Source: CAIWHR01 sp963816925 (GTDB lineage: Bacteria > Pseudomonadota > Gammaproteobacteria > Burkholderiales > Casimicrobiaceae). From it: a stretch of DNA of 64,000 nucleotides. The stretch lies in contig CAWFMY010000006.1 of the NCBI GenBank assembly GCA_963816925.1, forward strand, positions 1 to 64,000, read 5' to 3'. Positions 8,605-16,331 of the stretch are shown here, one piece after another. The translations under genes and the position numbers were made by a program. Position 1 is the stretch's first letter. The number at the start of each line of letters is the position of its first letter. Below the pieces are notes generated by a model. It ran no database searches. It saw only the letters and a program-made list of their open reading frames with translations, and was not told where the DNA came from.

Positions 8605-9186
8605 ATGTGTTCAGCCGATCCCTGGCTACAAAACTGGCTTCAACTGCTGCACGACCGTGCCGGCGCTGCCCCAATCCTCGAGCTTGGTTGCGGCATTGGT
8701 AAAGACACGGCAATTCTTATCGAAGCGGGTTTTCGCGTAGTCGCGGTCGATTTGTCGCCGCGCGCAGTAGAACGCGCACGCGATGCGGCCCCGCAGGCCG
8801 AGTTTCACATCAGAGACCTTCGCGCTCCATTCCCAGTTACTGCAGGCGAAGTCGGCGTCATCATCGCCAGTTTGTCCCTGCACTACTTCGCGTGGGTTGA
8901 AACTCTTGCGCTTGTCGAGCGTATACGCACAACCCTGCGTCCGTGGGGTGCGCTGCTGTGCCGTCTGAACTCGACAAATGACCACAACTACGGTGCAATC
9001 GGATACCCACGCATCGAAGACAACTACTATCTTGTTCAGGGCGAAGCGAAGCGCTTCTTTGACCAAACCTCAATTGACGCGGTTTTCGCTACCGGCTGGC
9101 GAAGGCTTTCCGTCGCTGAGCGTGTCATTGAGCGTTATTCGCAACCCAAAGTCGTTTGGGAGGTCATTGTTGAAAGAGACGCCTAA
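8605..9186 (+). CDS. Class I SAM-dependent methyltransferase
   Basis: A 193-residue Rossmann-fold methyltransferase. Motif I is ILELGCGIGKDT (about residues 24-35), followed by VVAVDLSPRAVERA (motif II acidic residue), FHIRDLRAPFP (motif III) and a motif IV-like VIIASLSLHYF. Such small proteins methylate small molecules or act in thiopurine/tellurite-type detoxification; the substrate here is unknown. The ATG at 8605 is the first after the R' remnant and the TAA lies in R''. Confidence 0.85.
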   Translation: MCSADPWLQNWLQLLHDRAGAAPILELGCGIGKDTAILIEAGFRVVAVDLSPRAVERARDAAPQAEFHIRDLRAPFPVTAGEVGVIIASLSLHYFAWVETLALVERIRTTLRPWGALLCRLNSTNDHNYGAIGYPRIEDNYYLVQGEAKRFFDQTSIDAVFATGWRRLSVAERVIERYSQPKVVWEVIVERDA

Positions 9187-9264
9187 CCCGTCGCTCAACG
9201 CGGACGTACCGCATGCGGGGCTGCGCCCCCGCAGCGGGCCGCCGGTTATCTTGGTACGTTAGGC
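9181..9264 (+). repeat. attC site
   Basis: Type A (CGCTCAACGCGGACG form), 84 bp, consensus ends. Confidence 0.94.
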
Positions 9265-9267
9265 CCC

Positions 9268-9450
9268 ATGTCCCCAATGGCTCCATCAGACTACTCTTCC
9301 GGAAATTGGGTCCCGATCATTGTCGGCGCAGTGGTCGGATTTGCGGCGGGTGGGATTGGTTACTGGCTTGGAGACGTCGTGGGAATGGTCGTAGGCTTCG
9401 TCGTCGGTGATGTTGTGGGGCTATGGCTATGGCGAGCCACTCGCAAATGA
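9268..9450 (+). CDS. Small glycine-rich membrane protein
   Basis: A 60-residue protein. After a 14-residue polar start there are two glycine-rich hydrophobic stretches (VPIIVGAVVGFAAGGIGYWLG and DVVGMVVGFVVGDVVGLWLW) forming a helical hairpin like glycine-zipper proteins. It ends in a basic tail ATRK. The ATG is three bases after R', whose AGG could serve as ribosome binding site. Glycine-zipper hairpins can insert into membranes; no function can be assigned. Confidence 0.65.
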   Translation: MSPMAPSDYSSGNWVPIIVGAVVGFAAGGIGYWLGDVVGMVVGFVVGDVVGLWLWRATRK

Positions 9451-9546
9451 AGCTCCATCGCGCCATCGATCCGTTTTTTGTTTGCGTATCGTTGTCTCGC
9501 CGCGCTTTTCTTGATTCGTGCGCCACGTTTTTTTGCGTCGCACAGG

Positions 9547-9629
9547 GCCTAACCTGTCGCTCAACACGGACGTCCCGCTTGCGGGCTTCGCGCCCGCCGC
9601 GGGTCGCCGGTTACCTTGGTACGTTAGGC
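9547..9629 (+). repeat. attC site
   Basis: Type A, 83 bp, consensus ends. The 96 bases between the previous gene and this site contain no gene. Confidence 0.94.
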
Positions 9630-9655
9630 CTCTCAAATCTCGGACGCAGCGCCCG

Positions 9656-10048
9656 ATGGAACCGAAACGTCAAACCGCCAATGGCCTGCTGAAAATTCAG
9701 CAAGAGCTTTCCGAACGAGAGCCAATATTCCACCGCCCAGAATATGGAACGACGCGCGGCGCATTCGAGGCCATGACGGCGGAAGACTTCTGGGAGGTTG
9801 GAGCTTCCGGCCGGCGATACAGCAGGTCGTATGTTCTTGACACACTTGAACAGCGGTACTCTGCGCCACACGAAGACATCTGGAAAACTGAGGATTTCTA
9901 CTGCCAGGAAATTGCGCCAGAGAACTATCTATTAACGTATACCCTTCACCAAGGTCTGCGCGTCACCCGGCGCTCTACCCTTTGGCGGCGTACATCCCGT
10001 GGTTGGCTAATCGTCTACCACCAGGGTACGATTGTTGAGCCTCAATGA
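9656..10048 (+). CDS. NTF2-like / DUF4440-type protein
   Basis: A 130-residue soluble protein from ATG 9656. Features of the SnoaL/DUF4440 fold are visible: LLKIQQELSEREPIFH, FEAMTAEDFWEVGASGRRYSR, and beta strands NYLLTYTLHQ and RRSTLWRRTSRGWLIVYHQ. Many such proteins are annotated without a known substrate. The upstream in-frame extension from 9518 translates the attC and is rejected. It ends TGA just before the next attC. Confidence 0.75.
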   Translation: MEPKRQTANGLLKIQQELSEREPIFHRPEYGTTRGAFEAMTAEDFWEVGASGRRYSRSYVLDTLEQRYSAPHEDIWKTEDFYCQEIAPENYLLTYTLHQGLRVTRRSTLWRRTSRGWLIVYHQGTIVEPQ

Positions 10049-10055
10049 ATAAGAG

Positions 10056-10139
10056 GCCTAACCTCTCGGTCAACACGGACGCCCCGTCGGCAGCGCTTCG
10101 CGCCCGCCGCGGGTCGCCGGTTACCTTGGTCCGTTAGGC
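10056..10139 (+). repeat. attC site
   Basis: Type A, 84 bp, consensus ends. Confidence 0.95.
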
Positions 10140-10154
10140 CTCATATTCGGCGCC

Positions 10155-11258
10155 GTGCGCACCGCAGTAGAGTGTGGTGCAGACTACCCAAATCGGCCAC
10201 CTACAAGGCGGAGATCCAGAATAGACCCGACCACACATGCCGCGCGCGTCCAGAGACACTCGGAGGTGAGCTCATTCTTGGCAGGCCTTGATGATGAAAG
10301 CCTCGCAGGTTTACTTCACAGATCATGCGACGGGAAGGAAGGCTTCGGAGGCCGTACAACTCAGCTTGCGGTAGGTGAACTACGCGTCTTCTGTAAGCTG
10401 ATACCGTTGACCAAGCTCGAAGCTCAGCCCGAAAACTACAAATCGACTGCAAACCTCTTTCAACTACCGTCCTACTATCAGTACGGAATCGGATCGGTTG
10501 GATTCGGCGCATGGCGGGAACTTGCCGCCCACGTGCTGGCTTCAGACTGGGTAGCTAGCGGCAAGCAGGATCAATTTCCACTAATGCATCACTGGAGGAT
10601 CGTCCCATTCCCCGGAGTGGCATCGGTTGAATCAGAAGCCGATGAATACCTTACTCATGCCGCAGCACTTGGCAACGACGAATCTGCCATACGAGAACGC
10701 CTAGTTGCGCTTCGGGCTGCAACAAGCCACATAGCCATCTTCTCAGAGCACTTCCCACAGACTTTGTCGGAATGGCTAGTTGAGCAACTGCAAAGTGCGC
10801 CTCCGTCGGCAGGCGCTGCGATTTCGTTTACGGAAGAAAAAGCGCGCGAAGCCATTGACTTCATGCGCACTGCAAACTTCGTACACTTCGACGCCCATCT
10901 AAGCAACATTCTGACTGATGGAACTCGCCTATACTTTTCGGACTTTGGATTGGCACTGCACGATTCCTTTGATCTAACGCAGGATGAGCGGAGCTTCCTT
11001 ACTCACCATACCGAATATGACTCGACGCGTTTCGCCTCCTCTATGGTGCATACGATCTGCCGTGCGATGCCCGGCGACGAAGGATGGAGCCAGAAGCTTG
11101 CCAACCTTGGCCTTCAGGCCCAATCACTTCCTCCTGCCGCAATCGCCGCTCTGCAGAAATACGCGGTCGCTGCAAATTACATGGGGCAGTTGGCACGAAC
11201 CCTGATCAACAAAAATAGGCACGCCACATTTGAACCACCTTCAGAGCCATTGCTTTGA
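10155..11258 (+). CDS. Protein-kinase-like phosphotransferase
   Basis: A 367-residue protein with a protein-kinase or aminoglycoside-phosphotransferase catalytic core. HFDAHLSNIL (H244, catalytic D246, N251) is the catalytic loop and SDFG (D263-G265) the metal-binding loop. The N-lobe LRVFCKLIPL contains a plausible ATP-binding lysine. The region between lobes is unusually long (residues about 90-235). The start is taken as GTG 10155; GTG 10266, with a GGAG just upstream, is an alternative. Base use is more AT-rich than neighbours. Substrate unknown: protein, antibiotic or tRNA are all possible. Confidence 0.7.
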   Translation: MRTAVECGADYPNRPPTRRRSRIDPTTHAARVQRHSEVSSFLAGLDDESLAGLLHRSCDGKEGFGGRTTQLAVGELRVFCKLIPLTKLEAQPENYKSTANLFQLPSYYQYGIGSVGFGAWRELAAHVLASDWVASGKQDQFPLMHHWRIVPFPGVASVESEADEYLTHAAALGNDESAIRERLVALRAATSHIAIFSEHFPQTLSEWLVEQLQSAPPSAGAAISFTEEKAREAIDFMRTANFVHFDAHLSNILTDGTRLYFSDFGLALHDSFDLTQDERSFLTHHTEYDSTRFASSMVHTICRAMPGDEGWSQKLANLGLQAQSLPPAAIAALQKYAVAANYMGQLARTLINKNRHATFEPPSEPLL

Positions 11259-11296
11259 ACCACTAACGACACCTCTGCCAGCCGCAGCGCGATGAG

Positions 11297-11394
11297 GCCT
11301 AACCCCTCGCTCAAGCGGAGCGCCAACGGCAGGCCACCAGGCCCGGGCCTGGCGTCGTCCTGCCGTCGTCGCCCGCTTAGCTCGAACGTTAGGC
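11297..11394 (+). repeat. attC site of a different lineage
   Basis: 98 bp, R'' GCCTAAC, R' GTTAGGC, inner sequence GCTCAAGCGGAGCGCCAACG and right arm CGCCCGCTTAGCTCGAAC. Unlike type A; a shortened relative occurs at 51278. Confidence 0.88.
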
Positions 11395-11400
11395 ATCGGA

Positions 11401-11715
11401 ATGAAATATCGCGCGGTATGTCCCCACTGTGGCCACCGCTTTTCCCGTCGTATGTCCATACTCAACATGCCTCACGTCCGGCGCAAGTGCCAACAGTGTG
11501 GGGGCCGATTTCGAGCAGTCGCGTGGTCCGAGTATCTCGGCGACACAATTGTGTTCATCGTTGTCATGCTGCCAGTCATTTTGGCACTACAAGATTACCT
11601 CCCTTGGCTTGTTGCAATTTGCCTGACCACAATCACCCTGCTCTTGTTGATATACAGCTGGCCGTACGTCACATCATTTGAAAAGGTCGCTCCCGGGAAA
11701 GGCCGCGATGCCTAA
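11401..11715 (+). CDS. Zinc-ribbon membrane protein
   Basis: A 104-residue protein. Residues 7-34 hold a CPHC...CQQC zinc ribbon, followed by two transmembrane helices (about 48-64 and 67-87). Small zinc-ribbon membrane proteins of this architecture are common but of unknown role, possibly chaperoning or sensing at the inner membrane face. The ATG is six bases after R' and the TAA overlaps R''. Confidence 0.75.
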   Translation: MKYRAVCPHCGHRFSRRMSILNMPHVRRKCQQCGGRFRAVAWSEYLGDTIVFIVVMLPVILALQDYLPWLVAICLTTITLLLLIYSWPYVTSFEKVAPGKGRDA

Positions 11716-11793
11716 CCCGGCGGTCAACACGGACGCCCCGTCGGCGGCGCTTCGCGCCTGCCGCGGGTCGCCGGTTACCTTGATACGTTAGGC
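11710..11793 (+). repeat. attC site
   Basis: Type A, 84 bp, consensus ends. Confidence 0.95.
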
Positions 11794-11806
11794 CCCGGTC
11801 CAAAAC

Positions 11807-12286
11807 GTGAGCATTCCAGTCAAATGTTCGGTCGCATCTGCCGTCGTTCTCGAGCAGAATGCGCGGCCGCCTAAACTCTTGCTGCTTCGCCGCCTGAACC
11901 CACACCTGCGCGACGAGTGGTGCCATGTGGCGGGTGGTATCGAACCTGGCGAGACCGCGTGGCAGGCTGCGTTACGCGAAATTGGCGAGGAAACTGGCCT
12001 TACGGTACAGCGACTATTCTCGGCAGACTATACGGAGCAGTTCTACGAGGTAGGGCGCAATGTCGTCCAAATCGTTCCGGCGTTCGTTGCTTACGTCGAC
12101 TCGATGCAACCTGTTCGGCTCAATGCCGAACATTCTGCATTCCGTTGGGTCACTTTCGCGGAGGCGGCACAGATGGTCACCTTTGGCGGGCAGCGGCGGC
12201 TTTATGCTGAAATTCAACGCGAGTTTGTTGATCGCGAGCCGTCCTCTTGGCATTCAATCAATATCTCCAATGGCTTCGGGGCCTAA
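11807..12286 (+). CDS. NUDIX hydrolase
   Basis: A 159-residue protein starting at GTG 11807. A complete Nudix box spans residues 43-65 (GG-IEPGE-TAWQAALREIGEETGL), with the metal-binding REIGEE present. Nudix enzymes hydrolyse nucleoside diphosphates linked to another moiety; substrate here unknown. Nudix genes are a recurrent integron cassette cargo. The TAA lies in R''. Confidence 0.9.
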   Translation: MSIPVKCSVASAVVLEQNARPPKLLLLRRLNPHLRDEWCHVAGGIEPGETAWQAALREIGEETGLTVQRLFSADYTEQFYEVGRNVVQIVPAFVAYVDSMQPVRLNAEHSAFRWVTFAEAAQMVTFGGQRRLYAEIQREFVDREPSSWHSINISNGFGA

Positions 12287-12364
12287 CCAGTCGCTCAACG
12301 CGGACGTCCCGCGTGCGGGGCTTCGCCCGCGCAGCGGGCCGCCGGTTAGCTTGATTCGTTAGGC
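12281..12364 (+). repeat. attC site
   Basis: Type A (GCTCAACGCGG form), 84 bp, consensus ends. Confidence 0.95.
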
Positions 12365-12373
12365 ACCCTCCAA

Positions 12374-12913
12374 GTGGGCAATGGCGAAGTACTCGGGCTG
12401 GTGTTCGATCTACCCGAGGCGGAGTGGATGGCCGGCGTCCGTCGAATTCGCTTCACCTACGACAGCGCTCGCTCAGGCTTTCCCATCGAGATCACAGTTG
12501 CAGGCTCGTCTGGTTTGGGTTGGCTCTCGCCAGGGCAAACTCCCGACGCAATCGCTGCGCATGTGCAAACAATTGCGCAAAACGTTCTACCGTTCAACTG
12601 CGCATTTTCGCGCATCGAAGTGTTTCCTCAGTCGCGGGTCTACTATCTTGCGCTGGCAAACGAAGAGCCATTCCATTCATTTCAGCGTGCACTTGCGGCG
12701 TCTCCGCTACATTTCGAAGCCACCGAGTTCTCCTACAAGCCACACTGCACTATTGCAGCACTGTCCAAAGTGGCACCTCCAGCCGCTTGTGCTGAGCTGG
12801 CTGCCTTTCCAATACCAGCAAGCGGGGCTACTATTTCTTCGCTCAGCCTATATGCGGTCAACGCTTCCACCAACGGGTGTCGTCATGTCTGTCGTCTGCC
12901 ATTGGGTGCCTAA
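12374..12913 (+). CDS. 2'-5' RNA ligase / cyclic phosphodiesterase superfamily protein
   Basis: A 179-residue protein from GTG 12374. The fold is suggested by FDLPEAEW at the start, the central GLGWLSP and, near residue 120, YKPHCTIAAL, which is the second H-x-T motif of the 2H phosphoesterase superfamily. The first H-x-T appears degenerate (RIRFTYD), so catalytic activity is uncertain. Intact 2H enzymes cleave cyclic phosphates in RNA or nucleotide metabolism. The TAA is in R''. Confidence 0.65.
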   Translation: MGNGEVLGLVFDLPEAEWMAGVRRIRFTYDSARSGFPIEITVAGSSGLGWLSPGQTPDAIAAHVQTIAQNVLPFNCAFSRIEVFPQSRVYYLALANEEPFHSFQRALAASPLHFEATEFSYKPHCTIAALSKVAPPAACAELAAFPIPASGATISSLSLYAVNASTNGCRHVCRLPLGA

Positions 12914-12991
12914 CCTCGCGGTCAACACGGACGCCCCTAGGGCAGCGCTTCGCGCCCGCCGCGGGTCGCCGGTTACCTTGATACGTTAGGC
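12908..12991 (+). repeat. attC site
   Basis: Type A, 84 bp, consensus ends. Confidence 0.95.
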
Positions 12992-13009
12992 ATCAATAAG
13001 GTCGCGCAA

Positions 13010-13669
13010 ATGAGCCTGAAATCTCAACTAGCTTTTGGAGCGTTGCAAACACTGTTACTAGGCTGCTTGGTGTCTTGCCAAACAACGCCCATATCAGTTG
13101 GTACGTTGGCAAATCAAAAGCTGAACGTCGGATGGGAAAAGCAAACCGCTGCAGTAATCCTTGCCGCCGACATTCGTGAAAAGACCAGCCTGCGCGACAA
13201 CATACCTCAATTCGGCTCAGTATATTTTCGTCGCGTGGATAGCGGTTACGACGCCAGAAAAAAGGGCGACTACGACTTCGCCATACAGTATTCACTCGCC
13301 GCAGACTGGGGCGCGACATTCGAAAATCACGACGAAAATCGAATGCCTTTTCTGTTCCAGATTGTGCCAGGAGAATATGTGATTGAGCGCATCGACATTG
13401 GGAGTTCACCCACAACCTACTTTCGAGGCTTTGAGCAGGGGACCGAACAGTTCGCATTTGGACACTTTTCTGCTAAAGCAGGTGAGTTCACAAATCTTGG
13501 TCGCTTGGTAATCCATATGCACTACTCTGACAGGGCGTTTACCCTCGTTGTAGAAGATAATCATGCAGAGGCGTCGCAGTTTCTAGCGCGGAACTATCCT
13601 GGCGTGAGTGCAAGAATGCAAACGAAATTGATGGCTGTGAAGCCGAGAGTTCCATTTGGCTGGCGTTGA
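13010..13669 (+). CDS. Lipoprotein of unknown function
   Basis: A 219-residue protein with a lipoprotein signal. The hydrophobic stretch FGALQTLLLGCLVSC ends in a lipobox (LVSC, cysteine 23) followed by QTT, predicting acylation and outer-membrane sorting (not Asp at +2). The mature domain is beta-rich (FGSVYFRRVDSG, YVIERIDIG, GRLVIHMHY). Family not recognised. Less GC-rich than neighbouring genes, consistent with separate origin. Confidence 0.75.
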   Translation: MSLKSQLAFGALQTLLLGCLVSCQTTPISVGTLANQKLNVGWEKQTAAVILAADIREKTSLRDNIPQFGSVYFRRVDSGYDARKKGDYDFAIQYSLAADWGATFENHDENRMPFLFQIVPGEYVIERIDIGSSPTTYFRGFEQGTEQFAFGHFSAKAGEFTNLGRLVIHMHYSDRAFTLVVEDNHAEASQFLARNYPGVSARMQTKLMAVKPRVPFGWR

Positions 13670-13679
13670 TGATGGTGAT

Positions 13680-13763
13680 GCCTAACCCGGCGGTCAAGGG
13701 GACGCCCCGAGGTGCGTGGCTTCGCCACCGCACTGGGTCGCCCCTTAGCTTGGTCCGTTAGGC
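13680..13763 (+). repeat. attC site, diverged inner part
   Basis: 84 bp, consensus R'' and R'. The right arm is GGGTCGCCCCTTAGCTTGG and the left inner arm GGTCAAGGGGACG, a form shared with the site at 27403. Confidence 0.92.
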
Positions 13764-13805
13764 CTCACACAAATCCTCCCGACCAACGCATTTACGAGGA
13801 GTCCC

Positions 13806-14177
13806 ATGCTTAAGTCGTTACTCGTCGCAATGAGCCTCGTCTGCTTCACAACGCTCGCGGCGGCGCAGCAGGTGGCCCCCGTTGTTGTGCTCGTCAAGGT
13901 CTTCCCTGCGGTCGGGAGAGAAGACGAACTTCAGACGCTCTACCTTAAGCGACTTGAGTTCCTGCGCAAGGCTGAGCCAGACGCAACATTTCGCCTTCAT
14001 CGAAGTGTCAAAGAACCCAATACCTTTCTTTGGTACGAGGTCTATCCTTCCCAGACCGCGTACGACAACCACTTGAAAGTCGTCATGGCTAACTTCCGAA
14101 AGGAAATTGGCCCGACACCGGACGGCATCATTGCAAAGCCCTCAGAGTCGGAAACTTTTAGCGAACTCGGAAGGTGA
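13806..14177 (+). CDS. Exported antibiotic-biosynthesis-monooxygenase (ABM)-like protein
   Basis: A 123-residue protein. ATG 13806 follows GAGGAG and encodes a Sec signal peptide ending LAAAQQ. The remaining 100 residues show the dimeric ferredoxin-like ABM fold pattern: VVLVKVFPAVGREDELQTLY, ATFRLHRSVKEPNTFLWYEVYPSQTAYDNHL. Such proteins include quinol monooxygenases and heme-degrading or unknown enzymes; export to the periplasm is a less common variant. It ends in TGA one base before R''. Confidence 0.75.
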   Translation: MLKSLLVAMSLVCFTTLAAAQQVAPVVVLVKVFPAVGREDELQTLYLKRLEFLRKAEPDATFRLHRSVKEPNTFLWYEVYPSQTAYDNHLKVVMANFRKEIGPTPDGIIAKPSESETFSELGR

Positions 14178-14178
14178 G

Positions 14179-14262
14179 GCCTAACCCGGCGGTCAACACG
14201 GACGCCCCGTCGGCAGCGCTTCGCGCCGGCCGCGCGTCGCCGGTTACCTTGATACGTTAGGC
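14179..14262 (+). repeat. attC site
   Basis: Type A, 84 bp, consensus ends. Confidence 0.95.
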
Positions 14263-14286
14263 CGCGTTCGGCTGACTGTAGCGACC

Positions 14287-14315
14287 TTGACCGTTCGTAT
14301 CCACACGGATACAAT
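14287..14315 (+). promoter_or_regulatory. Sigma-70-like promoter of the HigBA-like module
   Basis: TTGACC at 14287-14292 and TACAAT at 14310-14315 with a 17-base spacer. The expected transcription start, about 7 bases further, coincides with the GTG start of the toxin at 14322, so the message may be leaderless. Confidence 0.65.
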
Positions 14316-14321
14316 GTCACT

Positions 14322-14615
14322 GTGTACCAGATCCAGCAGACTGACGCATTTGCTCGATGGCTCGTCGATCTGCGAGACGTCCGTGCCAAAGCACGAATCC
14401 TTGCCCGCCTCGACTCGACGCGCCTTGGAAACTTAGGTGACACGCGATCTGTCGGCGGCAGCGTGAGCGAAATGCGAATCGATGTCGGCGCGGGTTACCG
14501 TGTGTATTTCACCCGGCGCCAGCGCATCATAATTATCCTACTCTGTGGCGGCGACAAATCAACCCAAGCCAAAGACGTCGCTCGCGCCAAGCTACTCGCT
14601 GATGCAATCGAATGA
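14322..14615 (+). CDS. RelE/HigB-type addiction-module killer protein
   Basis: A 97-residue toxin of the RelE/ParE superfamily (the TIGR02683 'addiction module killer' group). Motifs YQIQQTDAFARWL, AKARILARLDSTRLGNLGD, VSEMRIDVGAGYRVYFTRR and LLCGGDKSTQAKDVARA are typical, including the basic residues used for mRNA cleavage. Start GTG 14322. It lies nine bases upstream of its antitoxin, toxin first. Established knowledge: TA cassettes with their own promoter help stabilise chromosomal integrons. Confidence 0.92.
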   Translation: MYQIQQTDAFARWLVDLRDVRAKARILARLDSTRLGNLGDTRSVGGSVSEMRIDVGAGYRVYFTRRQRIIIILLCGGDKSTQAKDVARAKLLADAIE

Positions 14616-14624
14616 GGTTCGACC

Positions 14625-14906
14625 ATGCGTATCAAACTGAGCGAATTTGACCCCAGCGCCTACCTCGATAATGACGAGGTCATTGCCGAATATCTCACTG
14701 CAGCACTGGAGGATGGAAATCCCGATGTGTTCTTGTCGGCCATCGGCAACGTGGCGAAAGCACGCGGCATGAGTGCCATTGCAGAAAGTACGGGGCTCGG
14801 CCGCGAAAGCCTGTACAAGGCATTCGCGCCTGGTGCTAAACCTCGCTACGATACCGTGCTCAAGGTGCTGCAGAGTTTCGGGGTCAAACTCAACGTCACC
14901 GCCTAG
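14625..14906 (+). CDS. Addiction-module antidote protein (HigA-like, XRE fold)
   Basis: A 93-residue antitoxin of the TIGR02684 type. It shows FDPSAYLDNDEVIAEYLTAAL, then a helix-turn-helix GMSAIAESTGLGRESLYKAF, and VLKVLQSFGVKLNV at the C-terminus. It neutralises the preceding RelE/HigB toxin and is expected to repress the shared promoter at 14287. Intact, with a stop 14 bases before the attC spacer. Confidence 0.93.
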   Translation: MRIKLSEFDPSAYLDNDEVIAEYLTAALEDGNPDVFLSAIGNVAKARGMSAIAESTGLGRESLYKAFAPGAKPRYDTVLKVLQSFGVKLNVTA

Positions 14907-14922
14907 GCGTCCTCTTGTCGCG

Positions 14923-15006
14923 GCCTAACCCGGCGGTCAACACGGACGCCCCGTCGGCAGCGCTTCGCGCCCGCCGCGGGTCGCCGGTTACCTTGATACG
15001 TTAGGC
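14923..15006 (+). repeat. attC site
   Basis: Type A, 84 bp, consensus ends. Confidence 0.95.
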
Positions 15007-15010
15007 GGCA

Positions 15011-15448
15011 ATGTTCGCTTCGTGGATGCAAATAGTCGCAAAGATTGGTGCCGGCGCAGTACTGGCGCTCCCACTTGCCATTTGTGCTCGACTACCTTTC
15101 CCTCGAGTCTGCGAATTTCAACCCCGATTTCTTATCTCCTATTTTGCGTTTGCCGTTGGATGTGTCGCGGTCGTCGTCTGGAACGAACTGGTGACAGTTG
15201 GCCGCGACTTGCTCATTGATGAAAATACCGGAATTGCGCTAATTTGGGCTGGTGCGATTCGCTGGCTTGGCTCATTTGCCGTAATAGCCGCGTCGGTGGC
15301 ATATTTGGTTCACGACAAGAATGGCCGCCCAATTGGCTTTGCCTCCGCGGCAGTTGTGTCGTTACTGGCCGCGGTCATGACCGCGCCGATCGGGCTGATT
15401 GTCTTCGCCATTTCGGCTGTCTTGTACATGCCGCGCGCACCGGTCTAA
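15011..15448 (+). CDS. Integral membrane protein of unknown function
   Basis: A 145-residue protein with four predicted helices (about residues 9-27, 40-60, 75-97, 111-138). Only conserved-looking polar features are the loop VTVGRDLLIDENTG and an HDKNGR turn. The ATG is four bases after R'. Family not recognised. Confidence 0.65.
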   Translation: MFASWMQIVAKIGAGAVLALPLAICARLPFPRVCEFQPRFLISYFAFAVGCVAVVVWNELVTVGRDLLIDENTGIALIWAGAIRWLGSFAVIAASVAYLVHDKNGRPIGFASAAVVSLLAAVMTAPIGLIVFAISAVLYMPRAPV

Positions 15449-15461
15449 TCTCGTCGATGCC

Positions 15462-15545
15462 GCCTAACCTCGCGGTCAACACGGACGCCCCGCCGGCAGC
15501 GCTTCGCGCCCGCCGCGGGTCGCCGGTTACCTTGGTCCGTTAGGC
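15462..15545 (+). repeat. attC site
   Basis: Type A, 84 bp, consensus ends. Confidence 0.95.
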
Positions 15546-15872
15546 ATGGCCCAGCCTCAAGATCCGCTGCCTGCACCCGATGTTGCCAACGGATGTTTCA
15601 AATCGGTCGGCTTTCTGGCCGCGGGGGGACCATTCCTTTCCCTGTGTATTTTCACTGGGAATGTGGGAGTGCTCGCACTTTTGATTTCAAGCGTGTTGCT
15701 CTTGGCTGGATCCTTCTACTTTGTCCAATCGGCCATACAGGGCGTTCGCCGGCGCCCTGTTCCCGGTGGCACCGCCATCCTCCTAGTCATGTCTCTCTTC
15801 CTGTGGGCATTTACGCTAGTCTTTCTGTTCCTGCTTTTCCAACTCACCCATCTGTTTCACGGGATGCATTGA
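15546..15872 (+). CDS. Small membrane protein
   Basis: A 108-residue protein with a proline-rich polar start (MAQPQDPLPAPD) and three hydrophobic segments (about 20-36, 41-62, 76-98), ending HLFHGMH. Its ATG immediately follows the C of GTTAGGC, the tightest attC-to-start spacing in the array, leaving no upstream ribosome binding site except R' itself. Confidence 0.6.
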   Translation: MAQPQDPLPAPDVANGCFKSVGFLAAGGPFLSLCIFTGNVGVLALLISSVLLLAGSFYFVQSAIQGVRRRPVPGGTAILLVMSLFLWAFTLVFLFLLFQLTHLFHGMH

Positions 15873-15883
15873 TAGATGGCCTT

Positions 15884-15967
15884 GCCTAACCTCTCGGTCA
15901 ACACGGACGCCCCGCGGGCGCGCTTCGCCGCGCGCGGCCGGTCGCCGGTTACCTTGGTACGTTAGGC
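15884..15967 (+). repeat. attC site
   Basis: Type A with an altered loop, 84 bp, consensus ends. Confidence 0.94.
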
Positions 15968-15989
15968 GTCCACACCTTCGAGGTAACGT

Positions 15990-16238
15990 GTGTCAATCAA
16001 GCTGACGATAGACTCGGAGAAGTATCTAATCGGATCGATCAAGCGGTTTTTCGCTGAGAACATGGACGACGAGATCGGCGATCTCAAAGCTGCCCGTGTG
16101 CTGGAGTTTTGTGTAAGGGAGATCGGGCCTAGTATCTACAACCAAGCCATTGCCGACGCGCAAGCATATATTCAGGAGAAGGCTGCCGATCTTGGTGGTT
16201 CTCGCTACGAGGCAGAGTTTGATTACTGGAAGAAGTAG
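15990..16238 (+). CDS. DUF2164 family protein
   Basis: An 82-residue protein from GTG 15990 with AGGTAA upstream. It matches DUF2164 (PF09932): IKLTIDSEKYLIGSIKRFF, DDEIGDLKAARVLEF, and the hallmark IGPSIYNQAIADAQAYIQEK. The family is a small helical protein of unknown role, common in bacteria. Full length. Confidence 0.9.
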   Translation: MSIKLTIDSEKYLIGSIKRFFAENMDDEIGDLKAARVLEFCVREIGPSIYNQAIADAQAYIQEKAADLGGSRYEAEFDYWKK

Positions 16239-16244
16239 TACGAC

Positions 16245-16328
16245 GCCTAACCTCGCGGTCAACACGGACGCCCCGCGGCCGCGGCTTCGCCCGCGCGGCG
16301 GGTCGCCGGTTACCTTGGTTCGTTAGGC
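16245..16328 (+). repeat. attC site
   Basis: Type A, 84 bp, consensus ends. Confidence 0.95.
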
Positions 16329-16331
16329 GCC

